Below, one piece after another: positions 11,398 to 21,579 of a stretch of 64,000 nt of DNA (the stretch's first letter is position 1; the number at the start of each line of letters is the position of its first letter). Location: contig JAHLEZ010000004.1 of the NCBI GenBank assembly GCA_020726505.1, positions 868,001 to 932,000 of the forward strand. Direction: 5' to 3'. The notes under the pieces are model-generated. The model did not search any database, was not told where the DNA came from, and saw only the letters and a list, made by a program, of their open reading frames with translations. The stretch is from Leptodontidium sp. MPI-SDFR-AT-0119. Its lineage: Eukaryota; Ascomycota; Leotiomycetes; Helotiales; Leptodontidiaceae. The position numbers and the translations under genes are program-made.

Positions 11398-13261
11398 TTG
11401 ATTCCCATCCGCACCTCGATCAAGGTGTTGGTATTCCAGCGGGCGGTGGCTTTTCTTCCTCCCTTGCGATGCAAAATGGCGGTGTTTGGACACAAAAGTG
11501 AAAAGTTGATGTTTTCCTCATTTCTCGTCATTTCCTCCCCTTTCTTCGAATATGGGGATGAAATTGAGAGTCTGAATGCGAGATGCGATATGCTTGATCC
11601 GAGATGCATGGTCATGGGCATGCAGCGGTGGGAAAATGATTTGTTTGTATATGTACATATGGGGTTATTGAATCAACGGAGATATTTTTCTAAGAAGTCC
11701 GCCTGAAACATGGCAATGCAATGCGGTGCTAGAAACTTATGATCTTGACTTGCCTATTCGACGCACGTGTGCTGCTCACCATGCCTCCTCAATCGCTCTC
11801 GATACGGAATTTAGTGAATATCCGTCTTTGCTATTCCTTTTCGGAAGGGGGGAGGGGGTTTAGATAAGAAAGCTAAACTCGATCGATTGATATGGATATC
11901 TTAACATGAGTAGATGGGCAGCCCACTTCTGTTTACAGTCCTTAGGCTCACTGCTTTTTGTTTTGTTTTGTTATGGATCATTTCTCGATTATCTTTGTGG
12001 GCGTTCCCTTCTATGCAAACCCTCCATTCTCGTCACAAGACAGCCAGATCAACTTACGGATCGTCACGCTTCTAGTAAAGAGTTCAAGTCGTTGCTAAGA
12101 GTTTAAGTCGTTGCTCAATCGGCATCTTTATTTACGATGAGCTAGTCTACGCCAATCCTTTATCTAGAGGAGAACGTGCGAAGTCCAAAAGATTGAGATA
12201 GTCAAGTTTATACTAGGTTAAGTTTCGAGGTGTCGAGGATTTGATATAAACCACCTGGCCTATGAAGGGCTTGAGTAAATTAACGAAGGACTTTGAAGAG
12301 AGTACGGTGTACTTCAAGAGTTAAATATAGTCTGTGCATCATCTCTTTAATCTCGTCATTTGTATCGCTCGCTAGATTGTTTGTGTGAGATTCGCCTAAA
12401 GAGAAGTGACATGCCAAGGGAGTTGACAATTAGAGCTGTTGTTTCGAGTTTCAAAAGTACAATATGTTCTTGAACAATAACTTCACATTGAGCCTATTCC
12501 AGTCCAAAGCTACCTCATCCCCATACAACACATGTCCTGGGGGCCATTTCCGTCAACCCTATCTCCTTCCTCGGTATTGGCCAGCCTTGTGCCTACACTC
12601 GACATCCTGTTATATTGATTTTTAGCCACCACCCCCATTTCAGACCTTGGCTGCTCTTCGTTAGCTGTGCATCATTTCAGCAGAAAGTAAGATGCTTATT
12701 CAATCTTAAGAGCAGCAGGATACCCCACTTCGACCTCACCTCAGACCTTCTCTCAGATCGTTATCATCGTCCTTAGCCTTGTCATCTGGGCATTTTGTTT
12801 CGGTCGTTGCGAGCGAGGATGCTTCACCCTCAGTGGCGTCTCGTCTTATGGCAAACTATAATATCAATAATTTTCAGTCCTGTAGTTAACGCACTATGGT
12901 AGAAACCAAACTACAAAAGTGTGTTGAAGGCATGCCATGATCGGCCGCGTGAAGTTGTCAAGGACCAGGACATGCCCTAGTACCAAAATGTAGTGGATTG
13001 TTGATTTATGTAAAGTTCCTACCTCAGCTCTCGACCCCTCGCTAAAAGTCCAGTGGCCTCTACGAGCTCGACACTAGCTTAAGTGGGATCCGGAAGTAAA
13101 TTCTAGGTTCAAAAGGACAGGTCACCGAGCAAAAATTTCCCCTAATTATCTATTCTCAACCGCCATGTAAATTTATGATACAACTGTGTGTTTTTATACT
13201 AGGTTTGAATGAACTGAATTTTTATATGTCACTTTTGATGTTATTAAGTACCTACATCAGA
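11398..13261. other. 1.9-kb intergenic region, no supported gene
   Basis: This contains the ILV2 3' region and then AT-rich, stop-dense sequence. A 15-base AAGTCGTTGCT-containing motif is duplicated near 12085-12117. No coding signature, RNA gene or intact repeat was recognised. It marks the beginning of the gene-poor accessory stretch. Confidence 0.5.
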
Positions 13262-14783
13262 TTACGTGTATGTTTCGCTGAGAATGAGCAATGTCATAGA
13301 CTCTAGTCCCTGATTCGCCGCCTGTCTCAAAAGTCTTTCTCGCTCTCTATCAGTCAAGTCACCAAGATCCAAAAACAACTTGACCATAGCAGTGTGTTCA
13401 AGTCGGATTGCAATATGAAGCGGTTCCCAACACGAGTGTTCAAGGCTTGCACCGTGATCAAGAAGCTTCCTAACGATGTTCATGCTTCCTCCCGAAGCAG
13501 CAGCACATAGCGGGGACCCGCTCGCTTGTAGCCTGGAGTACTCGGGATCAGCTCCACGCTGCAAGAGCAGATCGACAACGTCCTCATGGCCATATCGAGA
13601 TGCGATGATCAGAGGATTATGACTTGACTTTTCCCCCCCCTCCATTGATATCAACGCCTGCATCAAGGAGATTGCGTACCATATCCATATTCCCCAGCTC
13701 GGTATGATGTGCCAGGAGTCTGACACATTCTTCCTCTGACGAGAGAAAGGACTCGGCAAAGAAGGTATCGATGTATTGAAACGCATCCCAAGTTCTGACG
13801 CAGTATATAGACATGTGGAGATCAATACCTGTTTCAGACAATGGATCGACGTGTCCGAAAGTTTGGCCTGCAAAATCCGTGTTGTCGTGTCCAGATCGTG
13901 ACGGGGGATATATTGCTAGCCGAATCATATTCATATCTCCTAGCATGACTGCTCCTTTGATGGAACCAGGTCCAGTCTTTCCTCGCCATTTAAGCCACCA
14001 CCTGGAATCATGAGGGGTGACGTATTCAAAGTCCGGTAAATGCTCTTGAAAAAGTCTCAACATATCGGCATTTCCTGCCCACGCTGCGAGTTGCATAGGG
14101 GAGGGGAATAGGTAGTTATCCCGAGTGGGACAATGGCCTTCTGATAAGAGGTTTCTGGCTAGGTCTATGTGGCCGAAGTAAGCGACTGCACTCAAGAGAT
14201 TCAATCCGGGATTGGGAATCCGGTCGACGGGATCTTGAAAGCCCCAGGCTTGAAGATGGCCTGGCGCGCGGCTTCCTCTCTCTAGAGCCAGCCAGCATAG
14301 AATCTCGAGCGTCGGTTTCAATTCCGCTTCCGTAAGTTGGCAAAGAGTATTGGCCAATTGTTGTATCTCGACGAAGCGGCCCACTCCTAGGCGAGACATT
14401 AGCATCGTGAAAGATATCAAGACAAATGCGAGATTTTTACTGACCTGGTCCAGTCTCATTTTGTACCCTATATAAGAGGTAGGAATGCCAGAGCTCTTGA
14501 GCCCCGTAAATCTTTCGAATGTACCAATGTTCCATGAATTCAAGTGTGCTGCCTATCCTAGCATCGACACAAAAGTCGTCCAGAAGTCGTGATTCGAAGA
14601 GAGCAGGCCGCAGGAGGGTCCGGAAACGTTCTAATCATCATCAGCAACAAGTCGAGAGCTTTGCAAAGAGTAGTTCTCACTGCACACGAGCTTCAACCTG
14701 AGTGCTCTGGTGACGCCACGCGATATGACAGCATGTAACAAAATCTTGTGACAGAGGTCCTGTGGGAGACCCAGAAAGTCCAT
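13262..14783 (-). pseudogene. F-box-like/ankyrin-repeat protein, frameshifted at a G8 run
   Basis: Exons 14783-14681, 14630-14445 and 14386-13262 join in phase. The start reads MDFLGLPQDLCHKILLHAV followed by ALRLKLVCKRFR, an F-box-like N-terminus common in ascomycete ankyrin proteins. The C-terminal half has ankyrin repeats, such as NPLIIASRYGHEDVVDLLLQ and LCAAASGG...VRKLLDHGA. At 13633-13640 a run of eight G (C on the + strand) moves the frame: the upstream frame stops at 13617, while the ankyrin sequence continues in the next frame to 13262. With seven G the protein would be 470 aa. This is either a real single-base insertion making a pseudogene or a homopolymer error. Ankyrin/F-box proteins act in protein-protein interaction or ubiquitin ligase targeting. 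Confidence 0.72.
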
Positions 14784-15010
14784 GTTCGCTTTTTCCTTCG
14801 GCGACGGGGGTCGAAGACAGCTGGTGCTCCCGCTTGGGCGGCATGAAGTTGGAGCGTTCTGCTGAGGTTTAGAAGAGTCGAAGAGGGAAAGATGCAATTG
14901 ACGCTAGTCCCAAAGAGGCATAGACCGAGTGTTGCCCTTCAATATAAAACAATCGCCAACCTCGCGTTGGGCCTCAGGATCGGGATTATACTAACTAAGC
15001 CGTGCAGAAT

Positions 15011-15583
15011 ATGTTGACACAGCCGCCTCCTGTGTTGTTGGAACCAGAAATAATTCGTGTTCAGTATCAATTCATCTCAGGTCAGGTCCCATTGGATCGA
15101 AGGCCCTGTTTCCTGAGATGAGTGGTACGAGGAGCGATGCCATAGCTTTACTAACCCGAGAACGAAGGACAAGATGGGAAGAGGCCATGGGACAACGAAT
15201 CCTCTGATTCTCCGAACAAGCGGTCGCGTTTAGATGATGTCCAGGGACATTCCCAGGAAGGCGACACTTGTCAAAGATCTGAAGGAAACCATGCAGCAGA
15301 ACCCGCCGACCACGATCATAGGGGTCTTGTTCCGAAAGACTCTGTGTATCCTAAGGCACAATGGGCACTCCTTGCGATTCGATTCAGGGAAGATATAAAA
15401 GGTGAAGACCTTAGCATGGAACATTTCAAGGAATGGCTACGTTCAATTCCAGCGGCCGTCGACGAAGTCCGTGTTGAAGCTAGCTTCAAGTGTTCCTCAA
15501 AATTATTGCTCGTCAATATGCCGGAATACGTGAGATTGCTATATACAATACTCAACCAGAAGAGTCTCCATGACGTAGGTTAA
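15011..15583 (+). CDS. Hypothetical small protein (two-exon model), possibly a gene remnant
   Basis: An ATG at 15011 opens 23 codons ending at a GTCAGG donor (15081). A branch-like CTAAC (about 15151) and an AG at 15166-15167 restore an open frame in the same phase, giving coding-like sequence rich in Asp/Ser/Arg with a basic KRPWDNESSDSPNKRSRLDD stretch that resembles a nuclear-localisation region. It then reads ALLAIRFREDIKGEDLSMEHFKEWL and ends at 15583, or is spliced at 15575 (GTAGGT). The C-terminal part (SIPAAVDEVRVEASFK, then LLVNMPEY) recalls a short C-terminal module seen in diverse fungal proteins, but I cannot name it. It may be the 5' part of a decayed gene extending into the Myb-like segment downstream. 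Confidence 0.4.
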
Positions 15584-15636
15584 TTTCTCCTACCCTACCC
15601 CAAAATTCCGCCAACCCCTCCAATGCACTACTAGAA

Positions 15637-15909
15637 CAAGCTGGCATTCGTGTGTGGCCAATCATAAGCACAACTAATGCAGATTTTCAGATTGATTGGG
15701 ATAGAGTAGCTCACGATCCTATTCTCTCGCAGGAAGTACTCAATGGCCACTCAGCTAGGATGCGCTACAGTCGTTTCAAGAAGCTTATGGATGGCAGCCC
15801 GTATGCACCCTATTTGCGTACTAAAAAGAAAAAAAATACAGGACCTAAGCCATGTAGCTATACGTACGTAAAATATCTGGCATTTTTCCAACGGGAGACC
15901 TCGCTGTAG
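15637..15909 (+). pseudogene. Myb/SANT-like DNA-binding domain fragment
   Basis: The frame contains IDWDRVAHD followed by NGHSARMRYSRFKKLMDG. This matches the usual order of a fungal Myb-like domain (IDW..VA....GL.NGHAARMRYSRFK). No in-frame ATG precedes the domain; the frame opens from about 15605 without a start. A possible 49-bp intron (GTATGC...TACAG, about 15801-15840) lies after the domain. The insert DPILSQEVLNGH replaces the more usual short linker, which suggests divergence. It is best read as an exon or remnant of a Myb-like protein gene, possibly connected with the upstream frame, although the phase from the donor at 15575 does not join simply. Confidence 0.4.
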
Positions 15910-17009
15910 TTGGTTGACTTGGAGAGGCTGACTGGCTACTGTATGCTAGAGCTAGGGAACAAATAATGGAATCGAGCATGATGAATGAAGACCCATCGCA
16001 CCCTGATTTGCAAACTGTAGTGCTTGTCTGCACCTGTCGCTCTAGACTTGTGCCAAGCCCCAGTTGCAGTACTCCTCAAAAATTGCCTGTCTATCGCCTT
16101 CCAACTCCTCCAGATCTTCAACAGGTGGTATATCGGCCGTATCGCAACATCTAATGTTGCTTTCACTGGCCTTCGAACATTATTAATCATGTTGAACGTA
16201 ATCACCTCAAAGGAAAAGATCCGCAGGCCAAGGGTAGGGTGTTGTCCCCCAACGCGTTTGTCTCAGGGGCTTCTTCTTAGAAACTTGTAGGCTTTCAAAG
16301 GCCATGGATACATAGACCGTTCACGGCATCAAGCTTCGGGAACCAAGGTTTGTGCGTTCGACAAGATAGAGTGTGTTCCTTTTTATATATAGATCTTCTG
16401 CTCACATTTGCTGTGTCAGAATTCGGGAATTCGAATGCGATTCAATAATCCTTTCCTTGTTAACAAGACTTTCGAAAAACATTCCCAATATTTATCAAAA
16501 TTAATGTGCATCTGAAGCAACTGAACAAAATTACGGTCTCGATAACGTTCTCGTGTTTGTTTCTATTCTTCCCATCGCTGTTTTGCTTCACGTTCCAATA
16601 TATCTATCCAGCGACCGCTTCGACCCACGACAATTGTAAAGATGACTTAACTCACTCAGCTCAGACAAAGCATCTTAGGCTTCCCGGAGGACCAGCGCAG
16701 CGTCATTTGCAGTGTGCCATTTGGCTTACCGATTGAGTCTAGGTGGGCAAGTCCGGTGTGCCTCGGCACGGCCCGTCAATACGGAGCCGTGGCACGGTGA
16801 TAGAAAAGCATGTAGAATTCTATCTGAGAGAGCGTACAGAGTAATAGGGGAAATAGGGGCAGCGTGATCATAAGTACGCAGGTACAGAGATTAACGCAGC
16901 ACAGCCCATATTTCTAACACACGGGACAGCCACGCCAAGGTTGAAACTCGCTTCCCCTTGGAAAGATACTCACGGATTATTCAAACCTGTTTGTTTACAT
17001 CCATTACTG
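15910..17009. other. Intergenic region, no supported gene
   Basis: Overlapping short frames on both strands have no recognisable domain. There is an ATATATAG stretch near 16385. No RNA gene or repeat is recognised. Confidence 0.45.
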
Positions 17010-18006
17010 ATGCCCTCCCCTCAACAAATCCTTGCTGGAGCAAGCAAACATCAGATTAAACTTGCCGGCTGTGGTCTCTTCGCGCAAGTCTTATTTGTGG
17101 TGGACACCGAAATAGCTATCAAGAAATACGACGAAACTGGGGATGCGTCTGTCATTGAGGGGCAAATCTATGAGCGACTCGGCATCCATCCTTTTATACT
17201 ACAGTGTTATGGGGAAGGAGAATCAATAGTTGGCAAAGGTCTAGTGCTGCAATATTTGCAAGCAGGAACTCTAGCTGATAATCTAGAGCTAGATAAGTTT
17301 CATATTGAAAGGAAGCTGTAAGTAGTTTAACAGAGGCTTATCTTGATAGGATGTGTGTTAACTAAAGCTTATACAGGTGGCCGATTCAAGCTGTCGAGGC
17401 CGTAAAATACATCCACTCGAAAGGAGTAATCCACTGCGATATTAGCATCCACAACTTTCTCGTCCAAAACAATGGCTCAATTGCGTTAGCAGACTTCTGT
17501 GGATCAGTTCTAGAGAATTCGAAGCCTTTTGTCGCCCCCGCGACTCGTTACACAAGACCTGTTTCACCCAAAAAGCGACCCTGGGTTCCGACTACGAAAG
17601 ACGATATATTCGCCCTCGGTACAGTTCTATACGAGATCAGTGTCGGACATCGGCTGTATGCTGAGAAGAGCGACCGTGAGGTCCGTCTGCTCTTCCAGAA
17701 ACGAGAGTTTCCAGATACAGCTGGTCTTGCTGAAAACTTACGCACCGTGGTCGAGAAGTGTTGGCAAGATCGGTACGACAGTGCTGAGGAAGTCAAATTT
17801 GATTTAGGTATGACTATCTTTTGAAATATTATCCTTCATTTAGCCAGGGGCTAATATATCTAATAACCACCTTTGCAGAGTCCGAGCCTCTAATCTATCA
17901 TTCCCCACACCGTCGATTGATACTCGAATATGTCAGATTGGTGTTGGGAGTGCTAGTGATTCTAGTGGCAATTCGAATGAAGTACTCAGTGCCTTCTTAT
18001 GATTAA
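17010..18006 (+). CDS. Protein kinase-like protein with C-terminal membrane segment
   Basis: Exons 17010-17317, 17377-17807 and 17879-18006 give 288 aa in phase. Kinase subdomains are visible: a Gly-poor loop, the ATP-anchoring Lys in IAIKKYDE, a Glu in the following helix (VIEGQIYERLG), the hinge region GLVLQYLQAGTL, the catalytic loop IHCDISIHNFLV with Asp and Asn present, and metal-binding ADFCGS, where DFG has become DFC. An activation segment and the helix-F Asp (TTKDDIFALGTVLYEISVG) follow. The last exon encodes a hydrophobic stretch (LVLGVLVILVAI) and a short tail, suggesting a tail anchor. The kinase domain is compact and resembles the small, expanded kinase-like families of filamentous ascomycetes. 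Activity is plausible but the DFC change is unusual. The start at 17010 was chosen as the last ATG before the domain. Confidence 0.7.
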
Positions 18007-18683
18007 CCGTAGGTGGGTTAGGAAAGGAGCGTTATGTCTGAGACGATGGCCTCCGAAGACGGATCAGAACTGTGATTCGAAGATTTGCATTGGGATGGAT
18101 ACAAGGCAGGAGTCTCCCTTTAAATTTTGAATATCACCTCTTTCTGCATTCCTCTAAATTCCAAGAAACCCTGGAGCTCCTCGCTTCTATATATATCTTA
18201 CCTATTAAGCCCACCAAGCTATTTACGAACTGTCTTTAACAATAATTCTACAGCTCTTTCGGACGATGGCAGATTCCAATGAGAATAGTTTCTTGCTAAT
18301 TCAACCAACCTCGGACTCTCCAGCCTTGATCTCGGACTTCGTTTTGTTCTCGGGCTTCCCCCGTACATCTTCCGCTGTCCAAGAGCATCTCACGGTGGAC
18401 TCGCACCTCACATGGACGTCAACCCACAGTCAAGATATCTCCTATGTTCATCTGCTATATATCTTTGGGCTGCTTGTGTCGTTTGTAAACCGATCTGCAA
18501 GTACTTGTGAAGATGGCTCAAGACAAATTATAGTTCGTGCCCCATCACTTACTACGAGACACCATTTTTTGACAATCAGTAGCTTCGACTATTTATGTGC
18601 AATATCGCGGAGAAGCAAACGATACGGAGGACCCCCGCACGGCTGGCCCCCCCTCTCAAAAGAGCAGATCTGAGTCTACAACA
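18007..18683. other. Decayed coding-like sequence left of the MITE
   Basis: A 135-aa open frame (18266-18673) starts MADSNENSFLLIQP but has no recognised domain. A different frame at about 18603-18687 has coding-like sequence (EANDTEDPRTAGPPSQKSRS) that runs up to the insertion site of the element at 18688. This suggests a broken gene whose frame cannot be rebuilt from the window with confidence. Confidence 0.35.
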
Positions 18684-18687
18684 GCCG

Positions 18688-19144
18688 CACCAGTGGCTGT
18701 CAGAATTCGTGACGCACCCCCTGGAAAATAACCGAACCTCACCAAAATATGCCATGTTTAAAAATTTATAATTAATTAACAAATAGAGATAAAGTCGTTC
18801 TTCTTTCTGTTAAGTACTTGGTAGTGTGTAGCTTATTGATTTCAGAAGTGGCGAAGCAACGCATAAGAGCGTTGTTTAATGAATATAAAGTTTATATTTT
18901 AGCAGGGAAACTCAACTAGAATTTGCGAGTAAAATCTAGATAATTTAATAACTTTTGAACAATACTATTTATTCAAAATCGGAAAAAGAGAGTTTGACTT
19001 TAAACTTCGAAATAATCAGGGCATCAATTTACTACTATTTTCTATAGGTATACGTGCATTAAATTTGAGCTTGAAGAGGGTGAGTTTTAGTGTGTTCTCG
19101 GCTTTTCTTGAGCCGTGCGTCACGAATTCTGACAGCCACTGGTG
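18688..19144. mobile_element. MITE-like non-autonomous element with 30-bp terminal inverted repeats
   Basis: The left end (18688-18717) begins CACCAGTGGCTGTCAGAATT, and the right end (19115-19144) is its perfect 30-base reverse complement. The tetranucleotide GCCG flanks both sides (18684-18687 and 19145-19148), consistent with a 4-bp target-site duplication. The 397-bp interior is AT-rich, stop-dense and has no transposase frame. Size (457 bp), TIRs and lack of coding capacity are those of a MITE. The superfamily is unclear: there is no TA duplication, which argues against Tc1/mariner. Confidence 0.8.
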
Positions 19145-19148
19145 GCCG

Positions 19149-19408
19149 TCCCCGGTTACTGCCATCGCTCATTCAATCCCCTCAAGTCCGATTCAACACT
19201 CATTCATGGCTTTGCTGCACGAATCGCGGGTTTAAATAGCTCCATGTGAACTAGCTGTTGTCCGTCTACACCGAGTCGAAGTGCGCTGTGGGGGATCACC
19301 TTTCAATCTCATGATCATATTCGACGACGACTTCTCTATTAACATCATGCCCGAGTTTGCAAAGCACCGCCTCGAACTCCTCCTGAACAACTCGAGATAT
19401 GGCTTTCG

Positions 19409-19447
<39 letters not shown>

Positions 19448-19560
19448 CGGGAATAGCGGCACGGCGCTAGAGCAGAGTCATGATAGGCTCATTTCTAAGA
19501 CAATGAAGTCGAAGGAACGTTGGTGGGCCGTTCATCGTGGGATTTATAGCTGACCAACAA
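19149..19560. other. Decayed sequence right of the MITE, including a G37 tract
   Basis: Open coding-like sequence directly after the element (VPGYCHRSFNPLKSDSTLIH in one frame) ends at a stop after about 45 codons. Another short frame (19281-19553) starts RCGGSPFNLMIIFDDDFSIN and runs into the G tract. Neither has a recognised domain. Confidence 0.3.
19411..19447 (+). repeat. G37 homopolymer
   Basis: Thirty-seven consecutive G are followed by CGGG. Such a tract could form G-quadruplexes and is prone to length error in sequencing. It lies in decayed sequence outside any intact gene. Confidence 0.95.
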
Positions 19561-19561
19561 G

Positions 19562-19867
19562 CGTAGGTCGAGAGTCAACTTCGAGAGCAGATTTGTCCAA
19601 CCAGACTTCGCACAGTCGATCTTAGCAGCTGGCGACACCTACGAGCCTAAGAATACATTCTTGTCGCCTGTTATCTCGAAGTACTGCTGGGTGGACTGTG
19701 AGTGCGGTAGTGGACGTCATTACCTACCAACGAGGGACTTTGTTAGATGTGCGGTGCGGGTCGTCTTGCCTACTTCTGGATGCTTCGATAGCCGTAGCCT
19801 TAGGCAGTACAAGAATTGCCAAGATTCAATCTTGAGGAAGACCTGGCGGCTGAAACATTTTCCGTAA
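19562..19867 (+). pseudogene. Open coding-like fragment of unknown family
   Basis: About 100 codons without a stop contain FVQPDFAQSILAAGDTYEPK and ISKYCWVDCECGSG. Composition and codon pattern look like a former exon. There is no ATG near the start and the frame terminates at 19867 (KHFP, stop). I do not recognise the family. It lies just upstream of the APH-like fragment and may or may not belong with it. Confidence 0.3.
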
Positions 19868-19982
19868 CCGATCTGTTAGCGGTCCGAAGAAGCACTCCGA
19901 CCCTCTCTCCTACCGTACGCCATTTGCGGAGCATCTCTCCCCACCAGCCCTAGGTTTCCTTCGAAATATACGAGAGCTCAAG

Positions 19983-20405
19983 ATGACTGAAACGGTCAAC
20001 AACACCTGGTTGCGCCGAAACTTGACAATCACCTCGGTTGCCCTCCTCAAGCGTTTCCAGCCGCGCTCTGGCCGTGTTCTCTTCCTCATTTCTGAGCTTT
20101 GCGTCAAGTATGGTACAACGGTCCACCTGAGCGAAGCCAGAGCTATGAAGCTTGTGGTAGAAAATACCTCAGTACTCTTGCCGAAAGTCTACTGCTCGTT
20201 TCGAAGGAAGGGCATAACATACATCGCCATGGAACGGATCCACGGGATTAGTATCGGTAGGAACTGGGGTAGTCGCACGGCAGAGTCAAAAGCAGATTTT
20301 CTTTCTCCGCTGCGACAGTATTCTATCGAGCTTCGAGCAATTCCACATCCGATTCCTAGAATGGCAGTTGTTTGTTGTGATCTCATTTGCAAAACTTCAT
20401 CGTGA
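19983..20405 (+). pseudogene. APH-type (aminoglycoside phosphotransferase-like) kinase, truncated
   Basis: The frame of 140 codons has the order seen in fungal APH-fold kinase-like proteins: a beta-strand/ATP segment RVLFLISELCVKYG, the SEARAMKLVVENT helix, LPKVYCSF, the hinge-like GITYIAMERIHG, then ESKADFLSPLRQYSIELRAI. In intact relatives this is followed by a glycine/aspartate region, a catalytic loop (HxDxxxxN) and a metal-binding Asp. Here the frame degenerates after about residue 125 and stops at 20405, and no catalytic loop is found downstream. It is therefore an N-terminal remnant, perhaps 40-45% of a normal ~300-aa protein. No resistance function should be inferred. Confidence 0.6.
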
Positions 20406-21579
20406 ATGTACAGCACACATTCCGATTTCCCCATCCGTCAGGAAGGTGAAATGCGTTGACCTAGTCTTTCTATAGAATAATTGCTATCTATTAGTGCTGC
20501 AGGCCTCCAGCTACGTCAACTCCAGATCTTCGACCTCGCTTAAGCGAAGATCACTTCCGAAGCAAAAGATATTCGTTGTAAAATAAGGCTTTGCTGACGC
20601 CTCTCGTGGTACTAAGCAGAACCCTATGATCTTACTTCCTCGTTAGTGCTGACAATATCTCAACGAATGAAGGGACCTGCCGGCCACTCGGGAACTCTTC
20701 GTAAATCTTAAAGCGTGTTAATTTTAAATCGACTGTCAATTACCTTTCTTAGACTAGCTTCCAGAGGCGTGAAAAGAGTTAATGGTAGCCTCGAAAACCA
20801 TCAGAACAATTATACCACTATTCAATTTCAAACTCATTGGTGCTTTCAAGTACGTTCAAGGTCGAATTATAATATTTGCAGTGGATAGCGTGATAGCGCA
20901 TCACCAGGGAAATCACATAAAGTGCTTCAATTCAGGATATTATCCGGTTTCAGAGTCTTTTGTTATAAAGAGTCGCTGCGACCCTCTCCTAAGCCCCCGG
21001 CTTTCAGGTTCTACTGCCAAAATTCGAAAAAAATGCTCTTAGTGCTTCAACTTGGGCGTCATTCGAGGCGTCACACTTTCAGCACCGGTGTCAAAAACAC
21101 CGAGAAGTCCGCGGAAAATACACCCCGGTCTCTACTTTCCCTCGCGGTCTGGACGTTAAGTTTTTGGCAGCGAATGTAAACCAGAAGATTCAATGTTTAG
21201 GGGCAAAGTAGTTTCGGTACATGCACAAACTTCGATGAACACCTTAAATGTCGTAATTATCATATCGTATCCCACTGTAATCCCATCCAGATGGAACTTA
21301 TAAGCGGACCGTGATGCCCTCCATTTATTATGCTGTACTCTCAGCAACTGTCATTTATCTGGTTTACTTGGACGGCTACATTCGATAATTCTTCTTATAC
21401 GTCTCTAATCTTTCGTTCTTTGGCGAGACTACGATCAAGTTCATTAAACCATCACCACACGCAGCAACTTCTGCATCTTCCAATTATCGAAAACGACCAC
21501 AATCCTTGAACCCTGCTGCCCTCGCTCTACCGATCGTACAATTCCATTAGTCTAAATATCTCTAATCTTTTCGTCCATT
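20406..21579. other. Intergenic region upstream of the TmpA-like gene
   Basis: No supported gene. The proximal 200 bases before 21580 are pyrimidine-rich with repeated TCTAATCTTT motifs (about 21402 and 21562), a typical fungal 5' leader composition. Confidence 0.45.
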
